From Capsaspora owczarzaki ATCC 30864 (lineage: Eukaryota; Opisthokonta; Filasterea), in the NCBI RefSeq assembly GCF_000151315.2, contig NW_011887296.1, positions 1,352,561 to 1,416,560 on the forward strand: 64,000 nucleotides of DNA. Direction: 5' to 3'. A model generated the notes under the pieces. That model saw nothing but the letters and a program-made list of their open reading frames with translations. It was not told where the DNA came from and searched no databases. Within the stretch, counting starts at the first letter, position 1. Every line of letters begins with the position of its first letter. The position numbers were made by a program, and so were the translations under genes. Shown here piece by piece: positions 11,335 through 20,630 of the stretch.

Positions 11335-12031
11335 TGCAGCGGAGCAACAGGTTGAAGCAAGAAAGTTGAAAAATAAAAAAATGAAAAATAAAATCGAGAT
11401 AAAGGAGTGCGTTCAAGAACAACAACAAGAAACACACACAAACACACGCACAAAATCGTTTGAAACGAACGCTTCTCGCCGGGAAAGCATCAGAGCTGAT
11501 CTGCATGTGGAAGGGGCGATAGGGAGGACGTAACATGATGAAGATTATCTTGATCGAATCCAGAATCAAGCTCAAGGAAAGCTTTGATTGCTGCTTCGAA
11601 CATTTCCTCCAAGTTTCATAGCCTTGTTTGTCTGTCGGTCAGTCACCCACCGCGTTCCGCGCTCAGATGTATGCCTTCAGAGCGACTAAGAATTCCACAT
11701 CACATCCACTCACTTTTGTTCGCCCATATTTTGAAAGTGGGCCTGGGAAGCAAAGACAAACACGAAAGTTCGGCGCTCGACCATGCAACGCCCAGTCTTT
11801 CGAGGTCGCTTCAAGCGTGGCTGACGAGATCGAGCGCCGATGAGTTGAGAACGGGACGAGAGGACTGTAGCAACATCTTTTTTATTGACCGAATCAACAC
11901 GTGATGAAGCAAGGATATCAGAGAAAGGAAAAGGCAGCATGTGTCGAAAGCAAACAGGTGTACCGAAGAGCAACACCAACCAGTACAATCAAGCATGTAA
12001 CACAAATGAATGCCTCCAACGTCAAAGCGAG
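11335..12031. other. Intergenic, no gene seen
   Basis: Separates the 5' end of the kinase-START gene from the 3' end of the LRAT-like gene. It holds an A-rich stretch near 11367-11395 and otherwise unremarkable sequence. No reading frame here has domain-like content or splice-compatible extensions. Confidence 0.5.
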
Positions 12032-12766
12032 TCAAAGCAGGTAGACGGCTCGCTCAATGAACCAAATGATGACTGTCACAGCAAGTACAATGCCGAGAAA
12101 CGCCACCCATGAACCGCGATTTCGCCATCCCACGGCGGTGACAGTGACTCCGATAATGATGGCTTGCAAACCTTGGATGACACCGTGTGACTCCGATCTG
12201 CCAGTCACAACCCACGATGCAAAATGCTGACAGTTCGCAGTGACAAATCCGTAATTGAAGCCAGGACACTGGCGAGCCGTTAAAACGCGGTCTTCGAATT
12301 GCCTGTACTGTTCAGTACCAGGGCTTGGCGCAACTCCCTGAAAGCGATATTGTTGGCGAGCAAAGTGCTGCAATGGAATAAGGTGCACGCCATTGGGGTC
12401 ACCCTCCAGAAGAGCTGTCCCATCCGCTTCAGATGGATCGACCTGGATCACAGCTAATTCGAACGGTTGACCAGGGTACGCAATCACGACGCCGACGTGC
12501 TCATACACTCCTCCCATACGCAGTGATTCGATGATTTGACCCGGCCGAGGAAGTGCCTGAGTCGCTTCTTGCAACAAATTCTGAACAGCTCGGCGGGCGC
12601 GCTCCAAGTTTGGAGGTCCGGTGCTCAATTGATCGCGCAAGCGATCAGCACGTCCTTGGAATTGAGAGCGCTCAGCATCCGGAAGAAGGCGGATTGGATT
12701 CGCGTCTGCTTCGGGCTCCAGGTCCCTGAGGAGCTGACGTAAGAGCTCGGCGGCTTCTTGATCGAG
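12032..12766 (-). CDS. LRAT-like (NlpC/P60 fold) acyltransferase/hydrolase with C-terminal membrane segments; 5' end unresolved
   Basis: The frame is open from 12766 down to the TGA at 12032-12034. The LRAT family core is visible: a PGQIIESLRMGGVYEHVGVVI block carrying the conserved His, then FNYGFVTANCQHFASWVV, where NCQHF matches the NCEHF catalytic-Cys motif of LRAT/HRASLS proteins. After the core come two hydrophobic segments (IIIGVTVTAVGW and WVAFLGIVLAVTVIIWFI), so it should sit in a membrane. Family members move acyl chains between phospholipids and retinol or amines, or act as phospholipases. The first ATG in this frame falls inside the core, too late, and an upstream helix (LDQEAAELLRQLLRDLEP) is also open. 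A 5' exon is therefore expected, possibly the open stretch at 12800-12985, but no GT/AG pair I tried joins them in phase. Confidence 0.72.
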   Translation of the reverse strand, partial: LDQEAAELLRQLLRDLEPEADANPIRLLPDAERSQFQGRADRLRDQLSTGPPNLERARRAVQNLLQEATQALPRPGQIIESLRMGGVYEHVGVVIAYPGQPFELAVIQVDPSEADGTALLEGDPNGVHLIPLQHFARQQYRFQGVAPSPGTEQYRQFEDRVLTARQCPGFNYGFVTANCQHFASWVVTGRSESHGVIQGLQAIIIGVTVTAVGWRNRGSWVAFLGIVLAVTVIIWFIERAVYLL

Positions 12767-13868
12767 TCACGCTTCAGTTTGTCAGTCTTCGTCTGTGCTT
12801 GCAACAACGCTTTTTTCTAGCCCTACCGTTGGTATTCCTGAGTGGAGGCCGAGGACGCAGGCGAAGCTGTGCAGGTTCGTGGGGGTGTGCAGCTCGCACC
12901 GTCGTGGTGCGAGTCGTGGCGCGAGACCGCGACGCTTTCTTGGTCTGTGCTCTGCCAAGGGCCCCACGACGTGAGCATCATTCAATCTTGTGACGAGCTA
13001 CAGTACAATTGCTTCTTGGTCAGACGAAAAGCACGGTTACCGATGCATGAGGGCTGTTGTTGAAAGTAGAAGACTGAGCGTCAAATTTTCCCGCCAAAAC
13101 TTGTCTTTTCAATGACGCGAGTCCTGCGCGCGTCGCACCCGCTCTTGTCGCGTGCGTGGTTGAGATCAAGCGCATCGATGGTCAGATGAGTGTCCGAGCT
13201 CAAACAATGGCTCTTTCGCGTGTCGAGCTTGGTCCTTGAACCGAATTCAATTCAAGTGCTGGTGGTCATCAGATTTTCAGCTCCCTGGGGACCCCACACC
13301 GCCACAACAGCATAACCGGGTATGGCTGAATGCTGGTGAACTTATAATCTGAAACCAAGATCACCTTCAGTGTTTGGTTTTTCTGCATGGTAAATGGCTG
13401 ATCAACACCGCCCCAATTGCCACTGCACTCCTTGCAACCCGGCAAACAATGGAAACCAATCTCAACAAAGACCCTCATTTGCTGCTGTTGGAGCACGACA
13501 ACGACGACATGAACTCGCCGTGGAGCAGTCCGATAGGCTCGCGTCATACCTCGACATGCTTAGGGACATGGGCGCGAACCTTCCGTGGGAAGCTAAGGGC
13601 CTTCTACGACCCCACAATCGAGACTAGAATCGCAATCGAAGATCTGGAATACGAGAAATGGTTTCGTTCATTGCCTCCTGCCAAGTAGAAATGCACTTGT
13701 TTGAAAAGCTTTACAACACGACCGCCCAAAAGTCAAGCCTCCGGCAGTTTTTGGCTCATCGAGCCATGCCTTGAATCGTCACAACAAGATTGCGCGCTCC
13801 TGTTTGACCAGTTTCAGAAAACGCAGGCATTTGATTAGGGATATCTTTCAAACCAAAAACCAAAAGCA
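12767..13868. other. Intergenic, with possible 5' exon of the LRAT-like gene and one doubtful small ORF
   Basis: The stretch 12800-12985 is GC-rich and open on the complement and may hold the missing first exon of the LRAT-like gene. The rest is uneven in composition. One short plus-strand ORF at 13394-13627 is listed separately. Nothing else is supported. Confidence 0.4.
13394..13627 (+). CDS. Doubtful 77-residue ORF, possibly frameshifted
   Basis: Begins MADQHRPNCHCTPCNP and continues with a helical, charged stretch (RHELAVEQSDRLASYLDMLR). Just after the change point, an overlapping frame reads plausibly on (RIAIEDLEYEKWFRSLPPAK) to a stop at 13686-13688. This could be one short gene broken by a frameshift near 13590-13610, or two chance frames. 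No family is recognised and no splice sites link the two parts. Confidence 0.25.
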   Translation: MADQHRPNCHCTPCNPANNGNQSQQRPSFAAVGARQRRHELAVEQSDRLASYLDMLRDMGANLPWEAKGLLRPHNRD

Positions 13869-14898
13869 TCACACAGGGGTTTCCATACCTCCATCATTTC
13901 GATGCTCGCACAGCCAAATGCCCTGCTCACGTTCAATAAAATCCCGATGAGCTCAAAACACTCCATCTGATTCCAGACATCACTCTTTCACACGCTACCT
14001 GCCAAGTGCCAAAATTCAAACGGCCGTTGGTGATTGGGACGGTTACAGAAACGCCAAACAGACTGCTTTTGACGTGGGCAGGCTGTCAACACAGATTTGG
14101 GCAATGTTAGCAGAACACAAAAACTAGCAATAGAGAGAGCGAACTTGCTCCAAAAAGGATGCGCACCATGTCATCGGGACCTACGAGAACATCAGACATT
14201 GCAAAAGTTAACATTTGAGCGATTGCAAAGCCAACTGCTCATCATCTGATTTACCTTCTGCGTCATGCACGTAGCTATCTCCCTGCATGTTGCAACAAAC
14301 CACGCGTGAGTTCATTGGCGAGCGGCAAAACACAACGCAACCTTCCCCAAAATTGTGCCAAACCTCAGGAACCAGGCGATTGAGAACAGTCTCCATGTCC
14401 TTGCGCACATCCGGATCTGCGTTCTGTCAGCACGCAACAATATAGTTGTAAAGTGAGTACCATCCAATCGCTTCAAAAAAAAAAGCAACACAACAAAACT
14501 TCACGTCAATCTGAGAAAACGCAATCGTTTGGCTGGGTTTTTCCGCGTTTACCGTTTACCTCGTTGATGGAGATGCTCGCCGAGCTGTGCTGGACTGGTA
14601 CCAAAAAGTGCACACAGAGAGTCAAGACCTGGAGATCAGCTGACAACACTCGTGCCAAATCGGAGTGCTGCGCGCAAACAAAAACTCACGGAACAGGTGG
14701 CAGAGGCCAATTTCAATGCGCGCGACCGCCTCCTGCACATGCGGCAGCACTTCGCTCGTAATCAGATGGCAGCCACGTCGTCGAGCCTAAATGCATGCGA
14801 GAAAAGGCGGGCTTTCCAATGAGGGATGGGGATGCGACTTGAGAAAGGCAGCAGTAACAACAAACCTTCAGCGAAACGGTCTTCTGAAACCAACTCAT
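13869..14898 (-). CDS. UPF0047/YjbQ family protein
   Basis: Eight exons on the complement: 14898-14866, 14786-14690, 14594-14560, 14423-14364, 14282-14255, 14180-14167, 14082-13999, 13922-13869. Every junction keeps phase and the product is 134 residues, the usual family length. Conserved family blocks appear in order: [11 protein letters not shown], then [11 protein letters not shown], then the signature [10 protein letters not shown] joined across an intron to [20 protein letters not shown], then [19 protein letters not shown] and the final GIWLCEHR. Bacterial YjbQ has weak thiamine-phosphate synthase activity; the eukaryotic role is unknown. The sixth exon is only 14 bases and codes the PDDM motif. 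Exons make up only 405 of 1030 bases, unlike the intron-poor neighbours. Confidence 0.92.
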
Positions 14899-15147
14899 TC
14901 TGAGAAAGAAAAAAAAAAAAAGAGTGAAAAATACTAGGATAAAAAGGTTGGGTTAAGAAATCTCTCTCTTTTCACCAATCAAGCACAAACATGCAGCAAC
15001 ATGAAGCAATCACAAGAATCAAAAGAACAAACAAGCAAAAAAATAAAAAGGAAATGCAAGAACACACAGCTCGATTTTCGGGTGAGAAGGAAATAGAATA
15101 ACAATGGATTGGGGAAAAAAAAAAGTGGATTAACTCGAGGGTGTTTG

Positions 15148-17960
15148 TTACTCGGCTTTCAGATTGGGAAGCTTGAGCAGCAGCTTCGGGAAGGCTTGGT
15201 GAATGTCCTCGGCGGCCGGCAGCATGCCCTGACTCACGCGCTCGCGAATCCATTTAATGTTCTCGGCTTGGCAGTCAATGTACTCTTTCAGGGCGCGAGC
15301 AATGTCGCCGAGCTTGCAGCCGGCCAAGCCACAGTGTGCGTCCAAATTCTTGCTGGTCGAACCAGAATCCTGGTAGGAAAAGTTCTCGAGCTCAAAGTCA
15401 AGCGCAAACACTGGTGGTCGCAACAGTGGGGCTCCGAAAGCCAGGGCGACTGCAGCCGGTGACACTGCCCCGGGAGTGACAGCTGTGGCCGCGGCAGGGT
15501 TGTTTTGGGCGTGCTGGGCTTGGAGAGCCGAACGGGCCAACGTCACCAGCACCGTGTAGCGGGCACGAATGCACATGACCGACTCGTGCATTTTGCGAGC
15601 AATCGCACTAGCAAGGTGGGAAAAGGAGTTCAGGTCAGAGATCGGAGAGATGGAAGGAGAGCAGGAGAAAACAAGCACACAAAAAACACTCGAAGAGGAA
15701 GTCTTACACATCGTGATCAGGCATCGGGTTGGCTTGGCACCAGTTGCTAAATGCACCAGGGAATTGCTCGGGGCCAGTTGCTGCAAAAAAAAAACAATCA
15801 ACCCCAAACTTCAAGTGAGCCTCGCCATCCTTGGCTCGAATCGCAACAACCATCAAACAAAAAAAAAAAATTGACGAAACTCACCTTCAACAGAAATGAA
15901 ATCCTCAATGCTCTTCAACTGGCTGAAAGGCATCATGCGGTAAAGAAGAATGTGGTAGAAAAACCATCGGACAGAACCTTGCCAGTGCAAGAAGAACTTG
16001 AAAAAGAAGCGCGAGGTGAGCATGGTGGTAAGATCTTGCCTGCAGGCCTCGCTGAAGACGTGCATGTGCCGGTAGAGGAAGGACAGCGTGGCCATCAGCA
16101 CGACATAGTGCTGCGACTCGAAAAGCACCGAAATGGCCTTGAGGAAGTAGTCAGAGTCAAACTCGGTCGGCAGCGGGCGCATTTGGAGGTGGCAATAGTG
16201 CGACACGAGGTCGTGGATGAAGGACATGGTGCATGTGACTGCGCGAATGTTAATCACGCTGGTTCGGCGCAAAAACACCTTTGTCACAATGTTGATGACA
16301 TGCGGGTTTTCAAAGACAACCATCAACTCGGGGGTAAAGAAGGAGGTCAGCGTTGAAGGGGCGGGCGCTGCAGCGGGTTTGGCGGGCTTTTTGTCTGCAT
16401 GAGAGGCGCCAGTCGTGGCGGCCGCAGCAGCAGCAGCGGCAGGACCGACTCCAGAGTGTGCCAAATGCGGCTGCGAGTAGGTTGGAACCATTGGCGGTGG
16501 GGGCTGCATGGATTCCCGCACATCGGCAGGGAAATAGTTGGAAAGCGCCAGCGCGACAAAGCTCTTCAGAAAAGTCGAATACCCGCGGACGGCAAACCAG
16601 TCAATCTCAACGTTCTTGTCGTCCCGCCCGAGCGAGAGGCGACGCGAAGTGTCCACGCCTGGTGGGAGCAGATTGCCGTCGTCGGATGGCTCCGACTTGA
16701 GCGCCAGTCCGTTGGACGGTGAGGTGGAGAGATAGTTGGCGTTGGATGGCGAGGTTGACAGCAGGCTGCTCGCATTGCCCGGCGAGGTGGAAAGCATGCT
16801 CTCGCTACCGCTCATGGGAGTCGGGATGGACAGACCGGGCGACATGGGGCCCAGTCCACCAATGCCAACGCCGCCGCCTCCCGCCTGCAAGGCAATACCT
16901 GACGGCGAGCCGTGCGCTGTCGGGAGGTTGATTTCGCCAATGCGGCGACACAGGGTTTTCAAAAACATGAGGAAAAACTCGGGCTCTTTGCGAATGCTAA
17001 ACTTGTCGAGCCACGGGCCCTTCACCACAGGCTTGGTGTCGAGCGTCTTGCCTGCCATGGCGGCATGCAGGCTCAGGAGGGACGAGGTGGACGCGGACTT
17101 CACCACAGAGTCGGTCTTCCCCGCGGCCAGATTGGCAGCAATCGTTGCCGCCGCAGTCGTGGTCGGATGGGGCGCAGAGGTCGGAGACTCAGGCGGCGAA
17201 CCGGCATCCGAGTGCACCTCCAGCAGAGGAGCCAGACCCTCGAATGTAGAAGGCAGCGTGGTGCTCATGCCGGACACGCTGGAAGTGCGGCGGCGAGGAT
17301 GACGCGGGAAGGTGTTGTTGGCCGCGTCCTTGTGGCGAATTTCCGCCACAAGCTCATTCACCTCTGCATCCAGTTCTGGCTCGGCATCCTGGTAGGATTG
17401 CTCAACCACCTGGACAATGTGCGAAGCCAGGGTAGGCATCAAAAAGTAATTGATGGCCAGAACTTCAAGGCTGAATCCAAGGAGTGACACGAACGCGAGC
17501 TTGCGCGTCAGCCGCTCAATCACGTACGAGTGGGTGTCCCAAACGAGCCGCGAGTACTCCGAGTACAGGTCGGGCAGTAATGACTCCGCGTCATCCGTGA
17601 TCTCGTGCAGGCGAAGCTCGTGGCGCTTCATGATGAGCACGATGGCGCGAAAGTAAAAGGCACGAGCCTCGTAGCTGGATCCGCTCACGTTCTTTAACAA
17701 AAACTTCCAACTAAGGCGTCCGACGAACAAGCGGCCAAGTGTGAAAGTGAGCAACAAAAGGTCGGGGGGGGGGCAAAAACAAAACAATCACTCCCACGCT
17801 CACTTACCACTCCAAAAGCGATCCGGCAACAACGAGGCGTGGCCACTGAGCTGTGCCAAAATCAAACGAACGGACTCGCAGCACGGGAATGAGTTCTTGG
17901 ATGATGGCCAGTTTTTCGGATTGCTTGGCGCCCTTCTTGAACAATCTGTGAAACGAGCCC

Positions 17961-17993
<33 letters not shown>

Positions 17994-18868
17994 GAGACAC
18001 CTGATGGATCGTTCCAAGGATTGCAACAAACAAGACAAAAACCAACGTACGCTTTCAACTTGGTGTCGAAAAATCGAATATCCGGATTATCTGCACCAGC
18101 AATGCTGGCGAGGGATGCGTGACTCAAACTACCAAGCGACGCAATGGAAGAGGAAGACAGTCGTCGCTCGCGCTTGCGCGGGCTACCGTCGGGGTTTTTG
18201 CCGTCGTCCTTATCCTTCTCCTTCTCCTTCTCCTTCTCCTTCTCCTTGTCGGACAGTCGCGTGAAGGAAAATCGCCGAGCAAAGGTTTTGCGCAACGACC
18301 CTGCACGCTCCTTGCGCTCAGCGTCGGAACCGGGGACGGGCGAAGATGCTCCAGACGTGGGCGTGGATGACGCTGCCGAAAGCGCCTGGTTGGGCGTGTC
18401 GGCGCCGCTCGATGGCTGCATCGATGGGGACGGCGGCGGCTTGTCGTCGTCACCCGACGGTCCCTCCTCGTCCTCCTCGGCAATATGGTTGATATCTTCG
18501 GCGTCCGGCGGAGGAGCTGCCACCGCAGGAATGCTCATTTCAATCGAGTATCGCTTGAGCGAGCGACGCAGCGACTTTTTGAACGATGCAAAGCGAGATT
18601 CGGGTTTGGGCGCCGGCATGGGGTGGACGGTTGTACGAGCAGCGTTCGACGCATTGGAGGACTCTTCTATGCGCTCGTGCAACAGGGATACGTCGACATT
18701 ATTAGATTTGACGGCCAATGCGCGCGGTTGGTTTTCAGGATCCACCGCGGCGAGTCCTGCTGCGGCCGGTGCAATGATGGCAGACGCAACATCCGGGATT
18801 GCAATGTCAGAGGTGGCGGTGGCGGTGGCCGCAGTTGCTGAATCTGCTGCTGGAAGCACCGCCGACAT
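15148..18868 (-). CDS. Large helical protein, DUF1765-like
   Basis: Five exons on the complement: 18868-18051, 17945-17808, 17710-15885, 15780-15708, 15607-15148, all in phase, 1104 residues. The first 270 residues are Ser/Pro/charged, with a KEKEKEKEKEK run and basic patches (SFKKSLRRSLKR). The rest is mainly helical and looks like an armadillo-type or tubular scaffold: FRAIVLIMKRHELRLHE, FFLMFLKTLCRRIGEINLP, INIRAVTCTMSFIHDLVSHY, RFFFKFFLHWQGSVRWFFYH. These blocks resemble the fungal/mycetozoan DUF1765 family, whose function is unknown; I am moderately sure of the match and infer no activity. A Ser/Thr/Ala-rich insert splits the helical region. The first intron (17946-18050) contains a run of 27 A on the plus strand, i.e. 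T in the transcript. Confidence 0.75.
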
Positions 18869-19607
18869 GATGATGTTTGGTTCGTTTGGCGGGGGCCTGT
18901 CCTCTCAGTAAATAGAAACGTCAAAAAGCGTACTCGATGCGACTTGTATGCACTTTGTTGTGATGCTTGCGCAGTGTTGGTTGTTTTGTCCTGCACACTA
19001 AAAGGTCTGAAATGTCTGTTGTTTTTCGAGTGAGGGAGACAAAGTGAGTGAGTATGGTTTATGAAAATGCAAAGTTCCTCCTCCCTCCCCTCCCCCAAAG
19101 TCTTGATGAATGTGCATGAGCATTTTTGTTCTATGAGCCACTGATGAGTGGTCATGACGAATCAACCCCGCTCCTTTTGCCTTTGCCTCACGAGCGCTTA
19201 TCGAACAACAAACAAACCGAAGCCAAAACCATTGACTCTGTCTGTCCCATGTTCCAGCAATCATGACAAACCCCAAAAATGCTCCCCTCCCCCTCTCTCG
19301 ACTCGAATCGAATCCCATGCGCAACGAAGGTTGGAACTCTTGCATGGTGTGAAGCCGAGAGTGAAAGCCGAGCTCGGTTTTGTGTGGGGTTTTTTTGGTT
19401 TTTATTTTTTTTTATTGATTTTTTTTTTATTTTCAAAAGTTTTTTTTTTTTTGGTCTTCTACTTGCTGCTGGTCGCTCAAATCCTCCGAGTGTGTGTTCG
19501 CTCATCCAAAGTGCGACTTGGCGTGAACCAACCACGCTCAATGCAGCGGGTGCATCGAACTGCAAGGGGGGTGCCACAACGGAGACGCTCAGCTGTCAAC
19601 CGGATCA

Positions 19608-19610
<3 letters not shown>

Positions 19611-19638
<28 letters not shown>
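19611..19638. repeat. Poly(T) run, 28 bases
   Basis: Uninterrupted T run in the gap between the DUF1765-like and LRR-RTK genes. Shorter T runs lie near 19404-19452. Confidence 0.9.
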
Positions 19639-20229
19639 GAGCGGCATTCGACGATTATTCTCTTGTTATTTCGATCAGACAATCAGCAAAAGTCTCCATC
19701 TCGTAGAGTCGCGCCGAGTGTTGGGCTGTGATATCACTACTCGTCGCACTCTGTACAAGTGCGCAGTGTTGATGCACAAACAGAGACACCCCACCCTCCT
19801 CCTCTCTAAAGCTGGCAAAGCTCGTCTCTCTCACACAACAAAGTCCATAATAAATACAAAAAAAAAAAAATCGAATCCTGCTTCTTTCCATTCAGCCAAG
19901 GCTAGGCTGTGCTGCCTTTGTGCTGCGCGTCTGCTTGTCTCACTTTGACATGCACATTCAACCGGTGTCACTTGACTCAACGAGCGCCAGTGCCCAGCGC
20001 CGCACGGCAGGGCTGGACTTTGGAGCTCAAGGCGAATGCACAATTTCAACGGTGTCTCTGGCCTTGCCCTCTCTCTCGCGCGCTCTCTCTCTCGTCCCGT
20101 CTCTCTAGTCCCAAGCCCAGACAACGCAGTCTTTCACTCCAATTGCAGTCCGAATGGAGATGTACTCGCGGAAGTCGCGAGCTTCGATACCCGTTGCACA
20201 GGCTAACTCAATCAAAACAAAAGCCTTCG

Positions 20230-20251
20230 TTTTTTTTTTTTTTTTTTCGTT

Positions 20252-20299
<48 letters not shown>
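20230..20299. repeat. Poly(T) tract, 18 + 47 bases
   Basis: T18 and T47 separated by CGTTG. On the complement this is a long A tract about 330 bases beyond the LRR-RTK stop codon. It could be a plain homopolymer or the remnant of a reverse-transcribed poly(A) tail. Confidence 0.9.
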
Positions 20300-20300
<1 letters not shown>

Positions 20301-20630
20301 ACCTAAACTCACTCACTTTTTGGCAGAGGGAACAAAACGACTGAATCACGGTCTGGTTACTTGAATGGACAGGACGGTGTGAGGTCTCTGCGATCTCTTT
20401 CTACCCGGACGTAGACTGCACACCCTATCGAGGGAGATTTTCAACCGGCTGTGTGTTGCCAATGCTTGTTTTTACTTCCCTCCAACACGAGATTTCCCTT
20501 CAACCAGCAGCAATGCGATTCAAAAAAAAAACCTGTAGATATTCAATGCGCAGATGTCGTTCGGGATCCACACATCCACCGACGACTCTTCAAGTGCGGG
20601 GACGCAAGTCAAACATCTCCAACATCGTGT

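Larger units (their letters stand above)
18869..20630. other. Long intergenic region with T homopolymers, no gene seen
   Basis: About 1.76 kb between the 5' end of the DUF1765-like gene and the 3' end of the LRR-RTK. It is dominated by simple sequence, including T runs listed separately. Reading frames in it code only for homopolymer-bordered low-complexity peptides. I see no exon, tRNA or other RNA gene. Confidence 0.55.
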
